Shown piece by piece: positions 1 through 9,644 of a DNA stretch of 33,425 bases; the stretch's first letter is position 1, and each line of letters opens with the position of its first letter. A model generated the notes under the pieces. It did no database searches and had not been told where the DNA came from. It was given only the letters and a program-made list of their open reading frames with translations. The stretch is from Pseudomonadota bacterium (GTDB lineage Bacteria > Pseudomonadota > Gammaproteobacteria > JAADHS01). Position numbers and translations under genes: made by a program. The DNA is taken from assembly GCA_021821045.1 (NCBI GenBank), contig JAKACW010000049.1, positions 1 through 33,425 of the forward strand, in the 5' to 3' direction.

Positions 1-669
1 GCCGGAGAAAATATAGCGCGCGATCGGATTCGAGAACGTGCGTTCCGCTTCCGCGGCGGCGAAACGCAGATCGCGGGTCAACCACGTTATCAGGCCGAAT
101 ACGGCGGCCAACGTGAGCAAAAGTCCAGCGAGCAATGTCGTGGCGTAGGTCGACGGCAAAGTGGCGTTGAGAAAGCCCATTACTGAGACGATGGGCAGCG
201 CGGCGCCGAAGAACAATTTGGAGCGGAAACTGACGCCGTTAAAGAAACCAGCGGAGAGTTTGCCGGCGTTTATGCGCTGATAAAGCTTTTCGGCGCGGTG
301 GATGTGCTCTCGCTCCGGCTTGAAGCGCACCGACTGATAGCCGGTGATTTGATTGCCCTCGTACATCGGGGCAACGAAGGCTTCCACCCAGTAGTGATCG
401 CCGTTCTTGCAGCGGTTTTTCACCACGCCTAACCAAGGCTCGTTCCGCTTCAGCGTGTCCCACAGATCTTGAAACGCTGCCGGCGGCATGTCGGGATGGC
501 GGACGATGTTGTGGCTCTTGCCCAGCAGTTCGTCGGCCGTGAACCCGGATGTTTGGACGAATTCGTCGTTGGTGTGCGTAATGACGCCCTTGCGGTCGGT
601 GGTCGAAACGATGCTGAAGCTGGTCGGATAATCGTGTTCGATGCCGGTTACAGGGAAGTTCTTCTTCAT
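1..669 (-). CDS. Aer-like PAS chemoreceptor, N-terminal part (cut by window edge)
   Basis: The 223 visible residues are the N-terminus of an aerotaxis-type methyl-accepting chemotaxis receptor; the signalling domain lies beyond position 1. A PAS domain fills about residues 15-120 and carries Aer-family signatures: NDEFVQTSGF, the NIVRHPDMP segment and KNRCKNGDHYWVEAFVAP. In Aer this domain binds FAD and senses redox or oxygen indirectly. Two hydrophobic segments follow at about residues 150-170 and 178-198, as in Aer, where a membrane hairpin without a large periplasmic domain anchors the receptor. The ATG at 667-669 is preceded by GGAG with an 8-base spacer, which supports this start. FAD binding and aerotaxis are inferred from the family. 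The missing C-terminus means the HAMP and methylation domains cannot be checked. Confidence 0.9.
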   Translation of the reverse strand, partial: MKKNFPVTGIEHDYPTSFSIVSTTDRKGVITHTNDEFVQTSGFTADELLGKSHNIVRHPDMPPAAFQDLWDTLKRNEPWLGVVKNRCKNGDHYWVEAFVAPMYEGNQITGYQSVRFKPEREHIHRAEKLYQRINAGKLSAGFFNGVSFRSKLFFGAALPIVSVMGFLNATLPSTYATTLLAGLLLTLAAVFGLITWLTRDLRFAAAEAERTFSNPIARYIFSG

Positions 670-706
670 TATGCTTGCTCCGTGCGCGATACTTGATCGA
701 TGGGGC

Positions 707-770
707 GTTGGGTCGATTCACAACTGTAGCGGCGGGGGATAGGCAACGCATTAGAGAAAGTCGACCCAAC
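707..770. repeat. 10-bp perfect inverted repeat with 44-nt spacer
   Basis: GTTGGGTCGA (707-716) and its exact reverse complement TCGACCCAAC (761-770) flank 44 bases in the gap between the divergent chemoreceptor and HD-GYP genes. The arms do not extend beyond 10 bp. Such an element could be a looped operator for the divergent pair, or a long stem. No canonical sigma-28 chemoreceptor promoter was seen beside it. Confidence 0.6.
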
Positions 771-799
771 CTGCTGTTTTGCCAAGGAAAAGCGTCGGT

Positions 800-853
800 C
801 ATTTGCGGATTAGCGTCAGGCCCCGAAGCGGTCGCGTCGGGCAGTCGCAAATG
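800..853. repeat. Nested inverted repeats upstream of the HD-GYP gene
   Basis: CATTTGCG (800-807) pairs perfectly with CGCAAATG (846-853). Inside, CCCGA (822-826) pairs with TCGGG (837-841), giving a two-tier stem. It lies 79 bases before the HD-GYP start codon, so it may be a structured 5' leader or an operator. No T-run follows on either strand, so it is not a typical intrinsic terminator. Confidence 0.5.
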
Positions 854-931
854 CTTTCATCGGGCCAGTAAAAACGATGACCGCGCGGGCGATAAACCTC
901 AGGAGCAACGAATTCAATAGGTAGACCTTGG

Positions 932-2071
932 ATGAGCACGGAGTTGATCGATATTGCGGACGCCGACGGTGACGTCATTTCCGATTTTATGGAGGACTCG
1001 CGGGAGGCGTTCGAGGAGATTGAATCCGTTCTCATCGGTTTGGAGCGCGGCGGTTTTGATGTCGAGTCGGCCAACGCGATCATGCGGCGGCTGCACTCTC
1101 TGTGTTGCGTGCTGCGTCTGGGAAGTCACGTCAAAGTGGCGGAGTTCGGCGAGACCATGATCGCCGTGCTCGACCGCATCTGTGCGGGCAAGTTGTCGTT
1201 CGATCCGTTGATAACCGATGTGCTCTTATTCTCGGCCGAGCACCTGCGCCGTTACACGGAGGCGGTGCTGGCCAACCAGCCGATGAACGAGGCGCGTTTA
1301 GAGAATAATCGGGACGCGCTGTCCTTGTTGCTGCGCGCCGAGCCGGGGGATGTTGCGGACATTGCCCAGGATGCCCTGGAAGAATTCAGCGAAGAGAAAA
1401 AGCTCTACGTGCCCGATGCGGTTGTTCCTTATGGCAAGGCCGTGAGCCCGCCGCAGGACGGCGCGGCGGATGTGCGGGGCGTGGCCAAACAGGCGGATCT
1501 CGCTTTTTTCCGCGACTTGATGGATCGCATCGAATACTGCAACCCCGACTGGCTGGGAAGAGGACAAAAGATCCTAAAACTGGCCGCCGAAATGAACCGC
1601 ACCGCCGGCATGCCCGTCGACGCCGTGCAGCTGGAGGCGGCGGCGTTCATGCACGACTTCGGCATGGTGTTCCTGCCGGGCGAACCGTTGCGCAGCAGCA
1701 CGGCCTTTGCCGGCGAGCAGAAAACGGCCCTCCACGAGCATCCCCTGATCGGTGCCGAACTGCTTTACCGCATCGGCGGGTGGGACGAAGCGGTGCGCAT
1801 CGTCATGCAGCACCACGAGCGGGAGGACGGCAAGGGTTACCCGGAAGGCATCAGCGCCGAGGCGATTTGCGACGGTGCCAAGATTCTGGCCATCGCCGAT
1901 ACGATTTACGCCATGACCCACAAGCAGTCATACCGCAGTTTCGGCCGGCCGTTACTGCGGGCGGTGGCCGAAATCAACAGCTGCGCGGGCACCCAATTTT
2001 CCAAGCCCTGGGTGGAGGTGTTCAACCGGGTGATTCGGGAGTCCGGCGGCGCGCTGTTGTTCGCCGACTAG
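932..2071 (+). CDS. HPt-like / HD-GYP domain protein
   Basis: A 379-residue cytoplasmic protein with no membrane segments. Residues about 15-115 resemble a histidine phosphotransfer (HPt) helical bundle with a candidate phospho-accepting His55 in RRLHSL. Residues about 190-365 form an HD-GYP domain, a family that usually hydrolyses c-di-GMP. His241-Asp242 (HDFGM), His268/His270, His294-His295 (HHEREDG) and GYP at 302-304 are present. Two departures are visible: the lysine of the usual HDxGK motif is Met245, and the usual IADxYDA segment reads IADTIYA. It may therefore be a phosphodiesterase with altered kinetics, or a c-di-GMP or phosphorelay effector that no longer cleaves. The ATG at 932 has only a distant AGGAG (901-905). 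It is a stand-alone gene, divergent from the chemoreceptor. Confidence 0.85.
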   Translation: MSTELIDIADADGDVISDFMEDSREAFEEIESVLIGLERGGFDVESANAIMRRLHSLCCVLRLGSHVKVAEFGETMIAVLDRICAGKLSFDPLITDVLLFSAEHLRRYTEAVLANQPMNEARLENNRDALSLLLRAEPGDVADIAQDALEEFSEEKKLYVPDAVVPYGKAVSPPQDGAADVRGVAKQADLAFFRDLMDRIEYCNPDWLGRGQKILKLAAEMNRTAGMPVDAVQLEAAAFMHDFGMVFLPGEPLRSSTAFAGEQKTALHEHPLIGAELLYRIGGWDEAVRIVMQHHEREDGKGYPEGISAEAICDGAKILAIADTIYAMTHKQSYRSFGRPLLRAVAEINSCAGTQFSKPWVEVFNRVIRESGGALLFAD

Positions 2072-2075
2072 AAGA

Positions 2076-2150
2076 ATCGCGGTAGTCGCTACGGGCTTCC
2101 TGCCCTCTCGCGACATTCGCACATCCGTGTGCCTCGGAAACCGCTCCCAC
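2076..2150 (-). repeat. REP type-a element interrupted by a 50-bp hairpin-rich insert
   Basis: ATCGCGGTAG (2076-2085) and GGAAACCGCTCCCAC (2136-2150) are the two halves of the type-a REP found intact at 8911-8934. The roughly 50 bases between them fold well: GTCGC (2085-2089) pairs with GCGAC (2110-2114) around GGGC (2093-2096)/GCCC (2102-2105), followed by a second hairpin, GCACA (2119-2123)/TGTGC (2128-2132). It is either an insertion into a REP or a longer compound repeat. Confidence 0.6.
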
Positions 2151-2170
2151 AGGATGACGCGAACTATGTT

Positions 2171-2194
2171 GTGGGAGCCGATCATTCCGCGATT
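2171..2194 (+). repeat. REP palindrome, type b
   Basis: This begins GTGGGAGC and ends ATTCCGCGATT. It differs by one base from the type-b copy at 22159-22182 in the opposite orientation. With the type-a element at 2076-2150 it forms an oppositely oriented pair, like a bacterial interspersed mosaic element. Confidence 0.75.
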
Positions 2195-2235
2195 GTGGCG
2201 AACTGTGTGGCCGATCCTCGCTTGGCGCTAGCCGC

Positions 2236-4875
2236 TCACTCGAGTTCGGCGACGGCTTTGACGTGGCGTAGTTCCGCGATCATTTCCGGCAGGTCCGGAC
2301 GCGGCCGGCCGATGTAATAGCCCTGCGCGAAATCCACGCCATACCTTCCCAGCAGCGCAAGCAGTTCCTCGCGTTCGACGAATTCGGCAACAACCTTTTT
2401 ATTCAGACTGTGCGCCACATCGATGATGGAGCGGCAAACGGCTTGATCTTCTTTGTTGTCGTCCAAGTGGCGGACGAACATGCCATCGATTTTTACGATG
2501 TCGACCGGCAAAGCGCGCAGTTGGGCGAAGGACGTGAAGCCCACGCCGAAGTCGTCGAGCGCGAACTGGCATCCCAAATTGCGCAGCGGTTCCATGAAGC
2601 TCCGGGCGCTGACGGTGTTTTGCAGGGCGGCGGTTTCAGTGAGTTCGAAGATCACGTTGCGCGGTTGGACCGAACCTTCGGCGAAAACCTCCTTCAGCCA
2701 GCGCAGCAGATCATCGTCGCCGATATGGGCCGCGCTGAGATTTACGGCCAGAACGACGTTCGGCGCGACGGTGCTCAGACCGCAGAGATTTGCGAATGCC
2801 AGCTCCAACACGCGATAGTCGATGCGGGTGATGAGGCCGAAGCGTTCGGCGACCGGAATGAAGTCGTTGGGCATCATCAGGCTTCCGTCGGCGCGCTGGA
2901 TTCGAGACAGCACCTCGAAGTGGTGAATGCGCCCGGAGCGTATATCGAGGATCGGCTGAAAGTGGGCGACGATGCGGTCCTTTTGCAGCGCTTCGCGCAG
3001 CTGGTCGAGTGTGCGCTCGGTGTGGGACACGCGGTCGCGGGTTGCCATGCTGAAGACACCGATCGGGGCGACAGGATCGGATTTCGCCAGGTGCAGGGCG
3101 GTCTCGGCATGGGACAGCAGTTCCTCGGCCGTCTCCGTGTGGTCGGGGAAAGTCGCGATACCGGCACGCGCATCGACATGAATGCGGCTCCCGTCGTGGG
3201 TTATCTCCAAAGCGGCAACCGCAGCCAGTACGCGGGCGGCCAGGGCCTTGGCGCCCTCCAGCGGCGTTTCCGGCAAAACGATCAGGAAGCGGTCGCCGCC
3301 GCAGCGCGCCAGAAGATTGTCGTCCGATCGCGCGGAGAGATCTCCCGCACGCAACGCGTCGCGCAGAAATGCACCGACTTTTATCAGCACCTCGTCGCCC
3401 GTTTGGCGGCCGTAGGCTTCGTTGATGTGGCCGAAGTGGGAAATGCCGACGGTCAGGCAGCACAACGGCCGGCTGTTGCGCCGCGCCTGTCCGAGCAGGC
3501 TGGGCAGCACGAGCGTGAGCCCGTGGGTGTTCAGCAGCCCGGTCAGTGGATCGTGATCGACGAGGTATTCGACCTGCTGTTCCGCCTGGTACTGCTCTGA
3601 GGTGTCGTGGACAGTAAGTACGAAGTGGGTTTCGGCGTTGATGTCGGCCGTCGCGATGCCGATTCGGACCGGGAACACGGCGCCGTCGTTGCGAATGGCG
3701 TTGATGGTGCGAAACGGCGGCGGCCCAGTGTGGATGGACGAGGGCTGTGCGGCAAGTTCGCGTAGCGTGTCTTGGATTGTCTCCGCATGCTCGGTCGGAA
3801 AGATCGTTGCCAGAGGTTCGCCGTCGAGTTCGGCGTCGGCGCGTCCGAGCATCGCTTGTGCCGCAGTATTGGCGCAGTAAATCGTGCCGTTGCTGTTGAG
3901 CGTAATCACGCCTTCGAGCACCGAATTGAGCACGGCCGCATTGAAGTCGTTGGAATGGGCGAGATTGCGGTTCGCGACGCGCAATGACCGTAGGCGCGCG
4001 ACAAGCCCCGCCAGCAGCGCCAGGGCCATCACGGCCGCGGCGGCGAGGGTCAAGCGGCGCGTGGTCCAATAGGACGGTGGAGGCGGGAACCAGCGATCGT
4101 AAATGTGTTTGTAGGCGTGTGAGGCTACCACCGCCGGCAGCGCGGTGTTGAGCCGGTTGAGCAGTTCAGTGTTGCCTTTGCGCACCGCGAAGCTGCGCTG
4201 TACTTCTGCCAAAGCCGGACCGGCTTGGCGGAACTCGTCGTCCAGCTCGAGTTCGCCGGCAAAGTAGCGAAAAATCGGGGCGGGAAAAATCAGCGCGGCA
4301 ATGCCACCCTCCTTGAGTTCCAGGATGGCGTTTGCCGCGGAGTCGAACACCCGGTAGCGGACGCTGGTGGCGTCCGTGACCAGGCTTTCCCCTACGTTGC
4401 CCTTGACCACGCCGATTACGCCGGCCTTCGCGGCGTCGCTGAGGCGAGTTGTGGACGTGTCGTCGGCGCGTACAAAAAGACCCACCGGTTCGGATTCATA
4501 GGGATCGCCGAAATCGAAGCTGGCACGGCGTTCCTCGGTGATGCCCAGGTTGGGAATCACATCGGCAGCGCCGTTGGCCACCGCTGCGAGCGTTTGTTCC
4601 CAATTGGGCTGCGCCCGATAGACGATGCGCAGACCTGCTTCGCGCGCCACTTCTTCCATGACCTCAATGCCGAAGCCTGTGGGGACGCCGCTTGCGGTGG
4701 CGCGAAAGAGGGGCGGAAACGATTCCGGATAGGCCGCCACGATTTCCGGGCGGATTTCAGCGTCAGTCGCGGTTCCGCTCGCCCTTGCGGTAAACGCAAT
4801 GAGCGCGATGGCACAAAGCATGATGATGCCGGACCGGTGTCGCCCGCGGCGTGGGGGTACGGTGGGAGTTGGCAC
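2236..4875 (-). CDS. Periplasmic-sensor PAS-GGDEF-EAL protein, predicted c-di-GMP phosphodiesterase
   Basis: An 879-residue membrane protein starting at a GTG (4873-4875) with AAGGAG six bases upstream. Order: signal anchor (about 15-35), family-3 solute-binding domain (about 43-265) facing the periplasm, membrane segment (about 273-292), PAS (about 305-430), GGDEF (about 436-605), EAL (about 625-870). The GGDEF domain is degenerate: GGDRF replaces GG[DE]EF, and the usual first Asp before FxxIN is lost (ISHFGHIN), so cyclase activity is unlikely. The EAL domain keeps the catalytic set: Glu in EVL, Asn in VNLS, Glu in ELTE, DDFG, Lys in KIDG, Glu in AEFVE and Gln in QGYY. I infer that a small periplasmic ligand controls c-di-GMP hydrolysis. 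It is divergent from the PhnD-like/kinase pair across a 233-base gap. Confidence 0.9.
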   Translation of the reverse strand: MPTPTVPPRRGRHRSGIIMLCAIALIAFTARASGTATDAEIRPEIVAAYPESFPPLFRATASGVPTGFGIEVMEEVAREAGLRIVYRAQPNWEQTLAAVANGAADVIPNLGITEERRASFDFGDPYESEPVGLFVRADDTSTTRLSDAAKAGVIGVVKGNVGESLVTDATSVRYRVFDSAANAILELKEGGIAALIFPAPIFRYFAGELELDDEFRQAGPALAEVQRSFAVRKGNTELLNRLNTALPAVVASHAYKHIYDRWFPPPPSYWTTRRLTLAAAAVMALALLAGLVARLRSLRVANRNLAHSNDFNAAVLNSVLEGVITLNSNGTIYCANTAAQAMLGRADAELDGEPLATIFPTEHAETIQDTLRELAAQPSSIHTGPPPFRTINAIRNDGAVFPVRIGIATADINAETHFVLTVHDTSEQYQAEQQVEYLVDHDPLTGLLNTHGLTLVLPSLLGQARRNSRPLCCLTVGISHFGHINEAYGRQTGDEVLIKVGAFLRDALRAGDLSARSDDNLLARCGGDRFLIVLPETPLEGAKALAARVLAAVAALEITHDGSRIHVDARAGIATFPDHTETAEELLSHAETALHLAKSDPVAPIGVFSMATRDRVSHTERTLDQLREALQKDRIVAHFQPILDIRSGRIHHFEVLSRIQRADGSLMMPNDFIPVAERFGLITRIDYRVLELAFANLCGLSTVAPNVVLAVNLSAAHIGDDDLLRWLKEVFAEGSVQPRNVIFELTETAALQNTVSARSFMEPLRNLGCQFALDDFGVGFTSFAQLRALPVDIVKIDGMFVRHLDDNKEDQAVCRSIIDVAHSLNKKVVAEFVEREELLALLGRYGVDFAQGYYIGRPRPDLPEMIAELRHVKAVAELE

Positions 4876-5108
4876 TACCCGCTCCTTGGAGAAGACCTAA
4901 ATTCACTTGGGTTATCGGGACGGAGGGGGTGTCCTTGAATCACCAGGGTGGGGATTATTCGCGTGCAGGTGCCCAGCATTCATGGCCACAAAATCTCCAC
5001 TTTGTACGCACCATATTAAAAACAGGAGGGATGCAATAACCTACGTATTCACTCCGCTTTTTATCCTGTTCCCGTTGGCCGCGCGAGCGCGTTCAACCTG
5101 GATTGGTA

Positions 5109-6002
5109 ATGAGCTTTTCGACTGCGACGATCGGCAGATCCATCCTCGGCAGGTCCTCTGTGACCGCATCTGCGGTATTTGTGTTGCTGTGTTCATGGGG
5201 TTTGCACGCGGCGGCGCAACCGAGGGTGTTGACCTTGGGCGTTCACCCATTCAAACCGGCGACCCAGGTTGTCGAGACGTTCACACCCTTGGCGAATTAT
5301 CTGAGCACCAAAATCGGCGTCAATGTCGTCGTCGATGTGGCTCAAGACTACCAGACCCATATCGAACGGGTGGGATCCGACCTGCTTGATCTGGCGTACA
5401 TGGGGCCGGCGCCCTATGTTCAACTGACAAAACGCTATGGCTTGAAGCGGCTGCTCGCCCGCCAGGCGATCAACGGGCACCCGAACTTTCACGGCAAGAT
5501 TGTGGTGCGCCGCGACAGCGCGATCCAGGCATTGAGCGACTTGCGGGGTAGGCGGTTCATGTTTGGCGATTCGAGTTCGACCATGGCCCACCTGGTGCCT
5601 CGGTTCATGCTCAACCAGGCCGGGTTGACGGTGGAGGACTTCTCCCTGGTCGGACATGTCAACGACCACGTCAACATTGTGCTGGCCGTGTTGGCCGGCG
5701 AGTATGACGCAGGCGCGGTCAAGGAGGATGTCTTTTTCGCTTACGAGGCAAAGGGGCTGCGCTCGATTGCAACCCGTCCGCCGGTGTCGGATCATGTTTT
5801 TCTCGCCGGCGATCGGCTCGACGGCGCTTTGGTTGACGCGGCGCGCGCGGCTTTGCTCAGCCTTGACGGTGGGGCGCAGGCCGAGGCTGTGCTTGCCCCG
5901 ATTGCCGCCGGTCTGACGGCACTGGTTCCCGTGGACGACAAGGATTACGATTCGCTGCGGGTGATCCTCGACGATCTTGAGCGGCTGGGCATCAAACCTT
6001 AA
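5109..6002 (+). CDS. PhnD-like periplasmic substrate-binding protein
   Basis: A 297-residue exported protein of the phosphate/phosphite/phosphonate-binding family (PhnD-like). A signal peptide covers about residues 1-37 (hydrophobic TASAVFVLLCSW, then AAAQ). Family features are the early LGVHPFKP strand, the DLAYMGPAPYV segment in the ligand cleft and FMFGDSSSTMAHLVPRFML, typical of type-2 periplasmic domains with a serine-rich anion-binding loop. A TTG at 5103 in the same frame is an alternative start. There is no ABC permease or ATPase nearby. The stop codon overlaps the start of the histidine kinase (TAATG), so the protein probably presents a ligand to that kinase rather than feeding a transporter. 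The ligand is unknown. Confidence 0.85.
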   Translation: MSFSTATIGRSILGRSSVTASAVFVLLCSWGLHAAAQPRVLTLGVHPFKPATQVVETFTPLANYLSTKIGVNVVVDVAQDYQTHIERVGSDLLDLAYMGPAPYVQLTKRYGLKRLLARQAINGHPNFHGKIVVRRDSAIQALSDLRGRRFMFGDSSSTMAHLVPRFMLNQAGLTVEDFSLVGHVNDHVNIVLAVLAGEYDAGAVKEDVFFAYEAKGLRSIATRPPVSDHVFLAGDRLDGALVDAARAALLSLDGGAQAEAVLAPIAAGLTALVPVDDKDYDSLRVILDDLERLGIKP

Positions 6003-7267
6003 TGGCGGCCTTGGACGTTCAGCGCACGAATCGACGGGCGCTGCTCGGCTCGAGCGCCGTATTGATCGCGTTCCTCATCATCGGCGACGGTTTCGCGTTC
6101 TATCACCAGCACCAGCGCGCCATCGATGCCGTCAATCGGCAACTGGACGAGCAGTTGTTTTTGCTCGGCGAGTTCGCCGTCGAAGCTTTGCTGCGTTCCG
6201 ATTACACATCCGTTCGCCGCACCATTCTCACCTGGGCCGAGACCCACGAAGATGTCATCTCGGCACAGGCCACGACGCCTAACGGCTTCGCCTTGGTGGA
6301 GTTTCGCCGCGACACGGTGTCTGACGCGTTCATCGAGGGCAAGAAGGATGCGACCTTCGAGGGCCGCTCGCTGCTCAACATCTATGTCACAGTCGATATC
6401 TCCAAGACCGAGCAAGAGTTCTTCGGGTTTCTGACGCGCTTCACGGTAGGAACGGCGCTGTTCGTCGTTGTTTTGGGTGGGTTCCTGTGGCGCACCTTGC
6501 AACGCACGGCGTTGCGTCCCCTCGAAGCGGAGATCAGGCGGCGCGAGCGAACCGAGCGCGAGCTTGTTGAGCGCACGGCGCGCCTCGAAACCGTGAACAA
6601 GGAGCTGGAATCGTTCGCCTATTCAGTGTCCCATGACTTGCGAACGCCGCTGCGTGGAATCAATGGGTTCAGCATCGCGTTGATGGAGGAATACGCCGAT
6701 GTCGTGGGCGAAAAAGGACAGGATTATTTGCGCCGGATTCGCGCCGCGACGCAACGCATGGGTCAGCTTATCGAGGACCTTCTGCGTCTGGCTCACATCA
6801 CGCGCATGGAGGTGACCTGGAGCAGGGTGGACGTGTCCGCGCTGGCGGCCGACGTGGTGCGCGAGGTGCGCAGGGACTATGACGGTCGCGATGTGCGGGT
6901 GGAAGTTGAGCCGGGTTTGGCGGCGCGCGGGGATAAGGCGCTGCTGAGAATCGCATTGGAACACTTGATCGACAACGCATTCAAATACACCGCGCAGCAG
7001 CCCTCGGCACGGATTGAAATCGGCGAAACGACCGTTGCCGGTCAGACGGTGTTTTTCGTCCGCGACAACGGCGCCGGCTTTGCGTCCGGTGACACCGGCC
7101 AGATGTTCAAACCGTTTCAGCGTTTGCATGCCGATCCGACCTATCCAGGAACAGGCATCGGTTTAGCCACGGTGGCGCGGATTTTGGACAAACTGGGCGG
7201 CAGAGTGTGGGCGGAAGCCAAACCGAATGAGGGCGCGACGTTTTATTTTGAGTTGCCGGCGCCTTGA
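6002..7267 (+). CDS. Membrane sensor histidine kinase coupled to the PhnD-like protein
   Basis: 421 residues. Membrane segments at about 13-33 and 146-166 enclose a periplasmic sensor of about 110 residues. A short coiled coil (about 175-205) leads into the HisKA dimerisation domain with phospho-accepting His211 in SVSHDLRTPL. The ATPase domain shows the N box (HLIDNAFKYT), G1 (RDNGAGF) and G2 (GTGIGLATV), so it looks catalytically complete, in the bacteriophytochrome-like kinase group. The start codon overlaps the upstream stop (TAATG), implying translational coupling with the binding protein. No response regulator is encoded in the window, so its partner must be elsewhere. Confidence 0.9.
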   Translation: MAALDVQRTNRRALLGSSAVLIAFLIIGDGFAFYHQHQRAIDAVNRQLDEQLFLLGEFAVEALLRSDYTSVRRTILTWAETHEDVISAQATTPNGFALVEFRRDTVSDAFIEGKKDATFEGRSLLNIYVTVDISKTEQEFFGFLTRFTVGTALFVVVLGGFLWRTLQRTALRPLEAEIRRRERTERELVERTARLETVNKELESFAYSVSHDLRTPLRGINGFSIALMEEYADVVGEKGQDYLRRIRAATQRMGQLIEDLLRLAHITRMEVTWSRVDVSALAADVVREVRRDYDGRDVRVEVEPGLAARGDKALLRIALEHLIDNAFKYTAQQPSARIEIGETTVAGQTVFFVRDNGAGFASGDTGQMFKPFQRLHADPTYPGTGIGLATVARILDKLGGRVWAEAKPNEGATFYFELPAP

Positions 7268-7289
7268 TCGAATGCCGGCGCGGCCGCCC

Positions 7290-7327
7290 AAAAAAAGCCG
7301 GGTTGCGGGGGGTGGACCGCAACCCGG
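7290..7327 (-). terminator. Intrinsic terminator downstream of purB
   Basis: An 11-bp perfect GC-rich stem, CCGGGTTGCGG (7298-7308) with CCGCAACCCGG (7317-7327), is followed on the minus strand by a T-run (complement of the A-run at 7290-7296). It ends minus-strand transcription about 150 bases after the purB stop. On the plus strand no T-run follows, so it does not obviously serve the kinase gene. Confidence 0.85.
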
Positions 7328-7479
7328 ACAAGTAAAACAGGGTGCGCCGACGACGAATTAGGGGCTGGGGGGAAGGGAAGGTTCGTCATCAAGCACCCTT
7401 GCGTCTGTATCGTCCACATGCCGGGAAAGCTGTGTGACGGACGTCACAAAATGCGGGCACGGATTCGAACCGGCCCGAA

Positions 7480-8934
<1,455 letters not shown>

Positions 8935-8954
8935 CTATCGTGCGCTGCCGCCGC

Positions 8955-9584
8955 CTAACCATGCACGCTGGCCAGTATGCGCGAGGCCTGATCCAAAATG
9001 CGCGTTCGACTGAACAACAACGTCCAGCGGCCGCCGCCGCATTGGCGCCACAGCACGGCGGCGCGAATGCCGGACAGCAGCAGTGCGCGAATCTTATTGG
9101 CGCTGTCCGGATTGCCCAAGTAGTTCGGGTCGCCGTGAACCATAATGCGCGGCGCCAGGGTGCTGACGGTGTTGGCATAGGTGTCCGCCAAACTCGCCAG
9201 CACATTGGGGTGCGTGGGTGGGTAGTGGTTCAACTGGCCGCGGCTGCGATCGATGCCTTGCTTGATTTGATCGAGCAGGCCGCTCTGCTTGCTGAGCTTG
9301 CGCTCCAAGTACAGCAGTGCTAAGACGTACCGCGTCACATCCAAGCGGCGATTTTTCGCCTGATGGCCGAACTCCTGCAGCAAGGTGCGCAGACCGGGAG
9401 TGAGACACAACGCGCTGCCATAGACGGCTTCGGCGGAGGCCGGGCTGGTGTTGAAGACGGAATTGATGCACGTTTCCAACGCCGCTTCATCGCAACGGCC
9501 TTGGGTGGCGACGTCGTGCACTAAGCGCGCCGCTTGGAATACTCCAGCGAGGGCGAGGGTTCTGTCGCGTTCGTTGGCGGCCAT
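8955..9584 (-). CDS. hflD: HflD family protein
   Basis: 209 residues, close to E. coli HflD (213), a mainly helical, membrane-associated protein that in E. coli binds phage lambda CII and affects lysogenisation. Its general cellular role is not settled. The family pattern is seen in the N-terminal AGVFQAARLVHDVA helix, the LLYLERKLSK segment and the C-terminal IRALLLSGIRAAVLWRQCGG. Position between mnmA and purB independently supports the call. The gaps to mnmA (60 bases) and purB (68 bases) fit one transcript. Confidence 0.93.
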   Translation of the reverse strand: MAANERDRTLALAGVFQAARLVHDVATQGRCDEAALETCINSVFNTSPASAEAVYGSALCLTPGLRTLLQEFGHQAKNRRLDVTRYVLALLYLERKLSKQSGLLDQIKQGIDRSRGQLNHYPPTHPNVLASLADTYANTVSTLAPRIMVHGDPNYLGNPDSANKIRALLLSGIRAAVLWRQCGGGRWTLLFSRTRILDQASRILASVHG

Positions 9585-9644
9585 GGCTTGCGCTCTTCTG
9601 ATTTGTCCGGCTGATTGGGCGCAAACTCTAGCATAATGAGGCCA

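Noticed and set aside
2410-3600. Long open frame (396 codons) on the plus strand
   Set aside because: It is antisense to the PAS-GGDEF-EAL gene, shows no domain pattern, and is the kind of frame expected opposite GC-rich coding DNA. The same holds for 2711-4069 (minus) over that gene and 18639-20147 (minus) over hpnE.
2236-4875. Diguanylate cyclase activity for the GGDEF domain
   Set aside because: GGDRF and loss of the upstream metal-binding Asp make catalysis unlikely. Only the EAL domain is annotated as active.
7461-7471. tRNA T-loop-like word (GGTTCGAATCC on the minus strand)
   Set aside because: The T-stem does not pair beyond three bases, no acceptor or anticodon arm can be built, and the rest would overlap the purB 3' end. 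It is not a tRNA.
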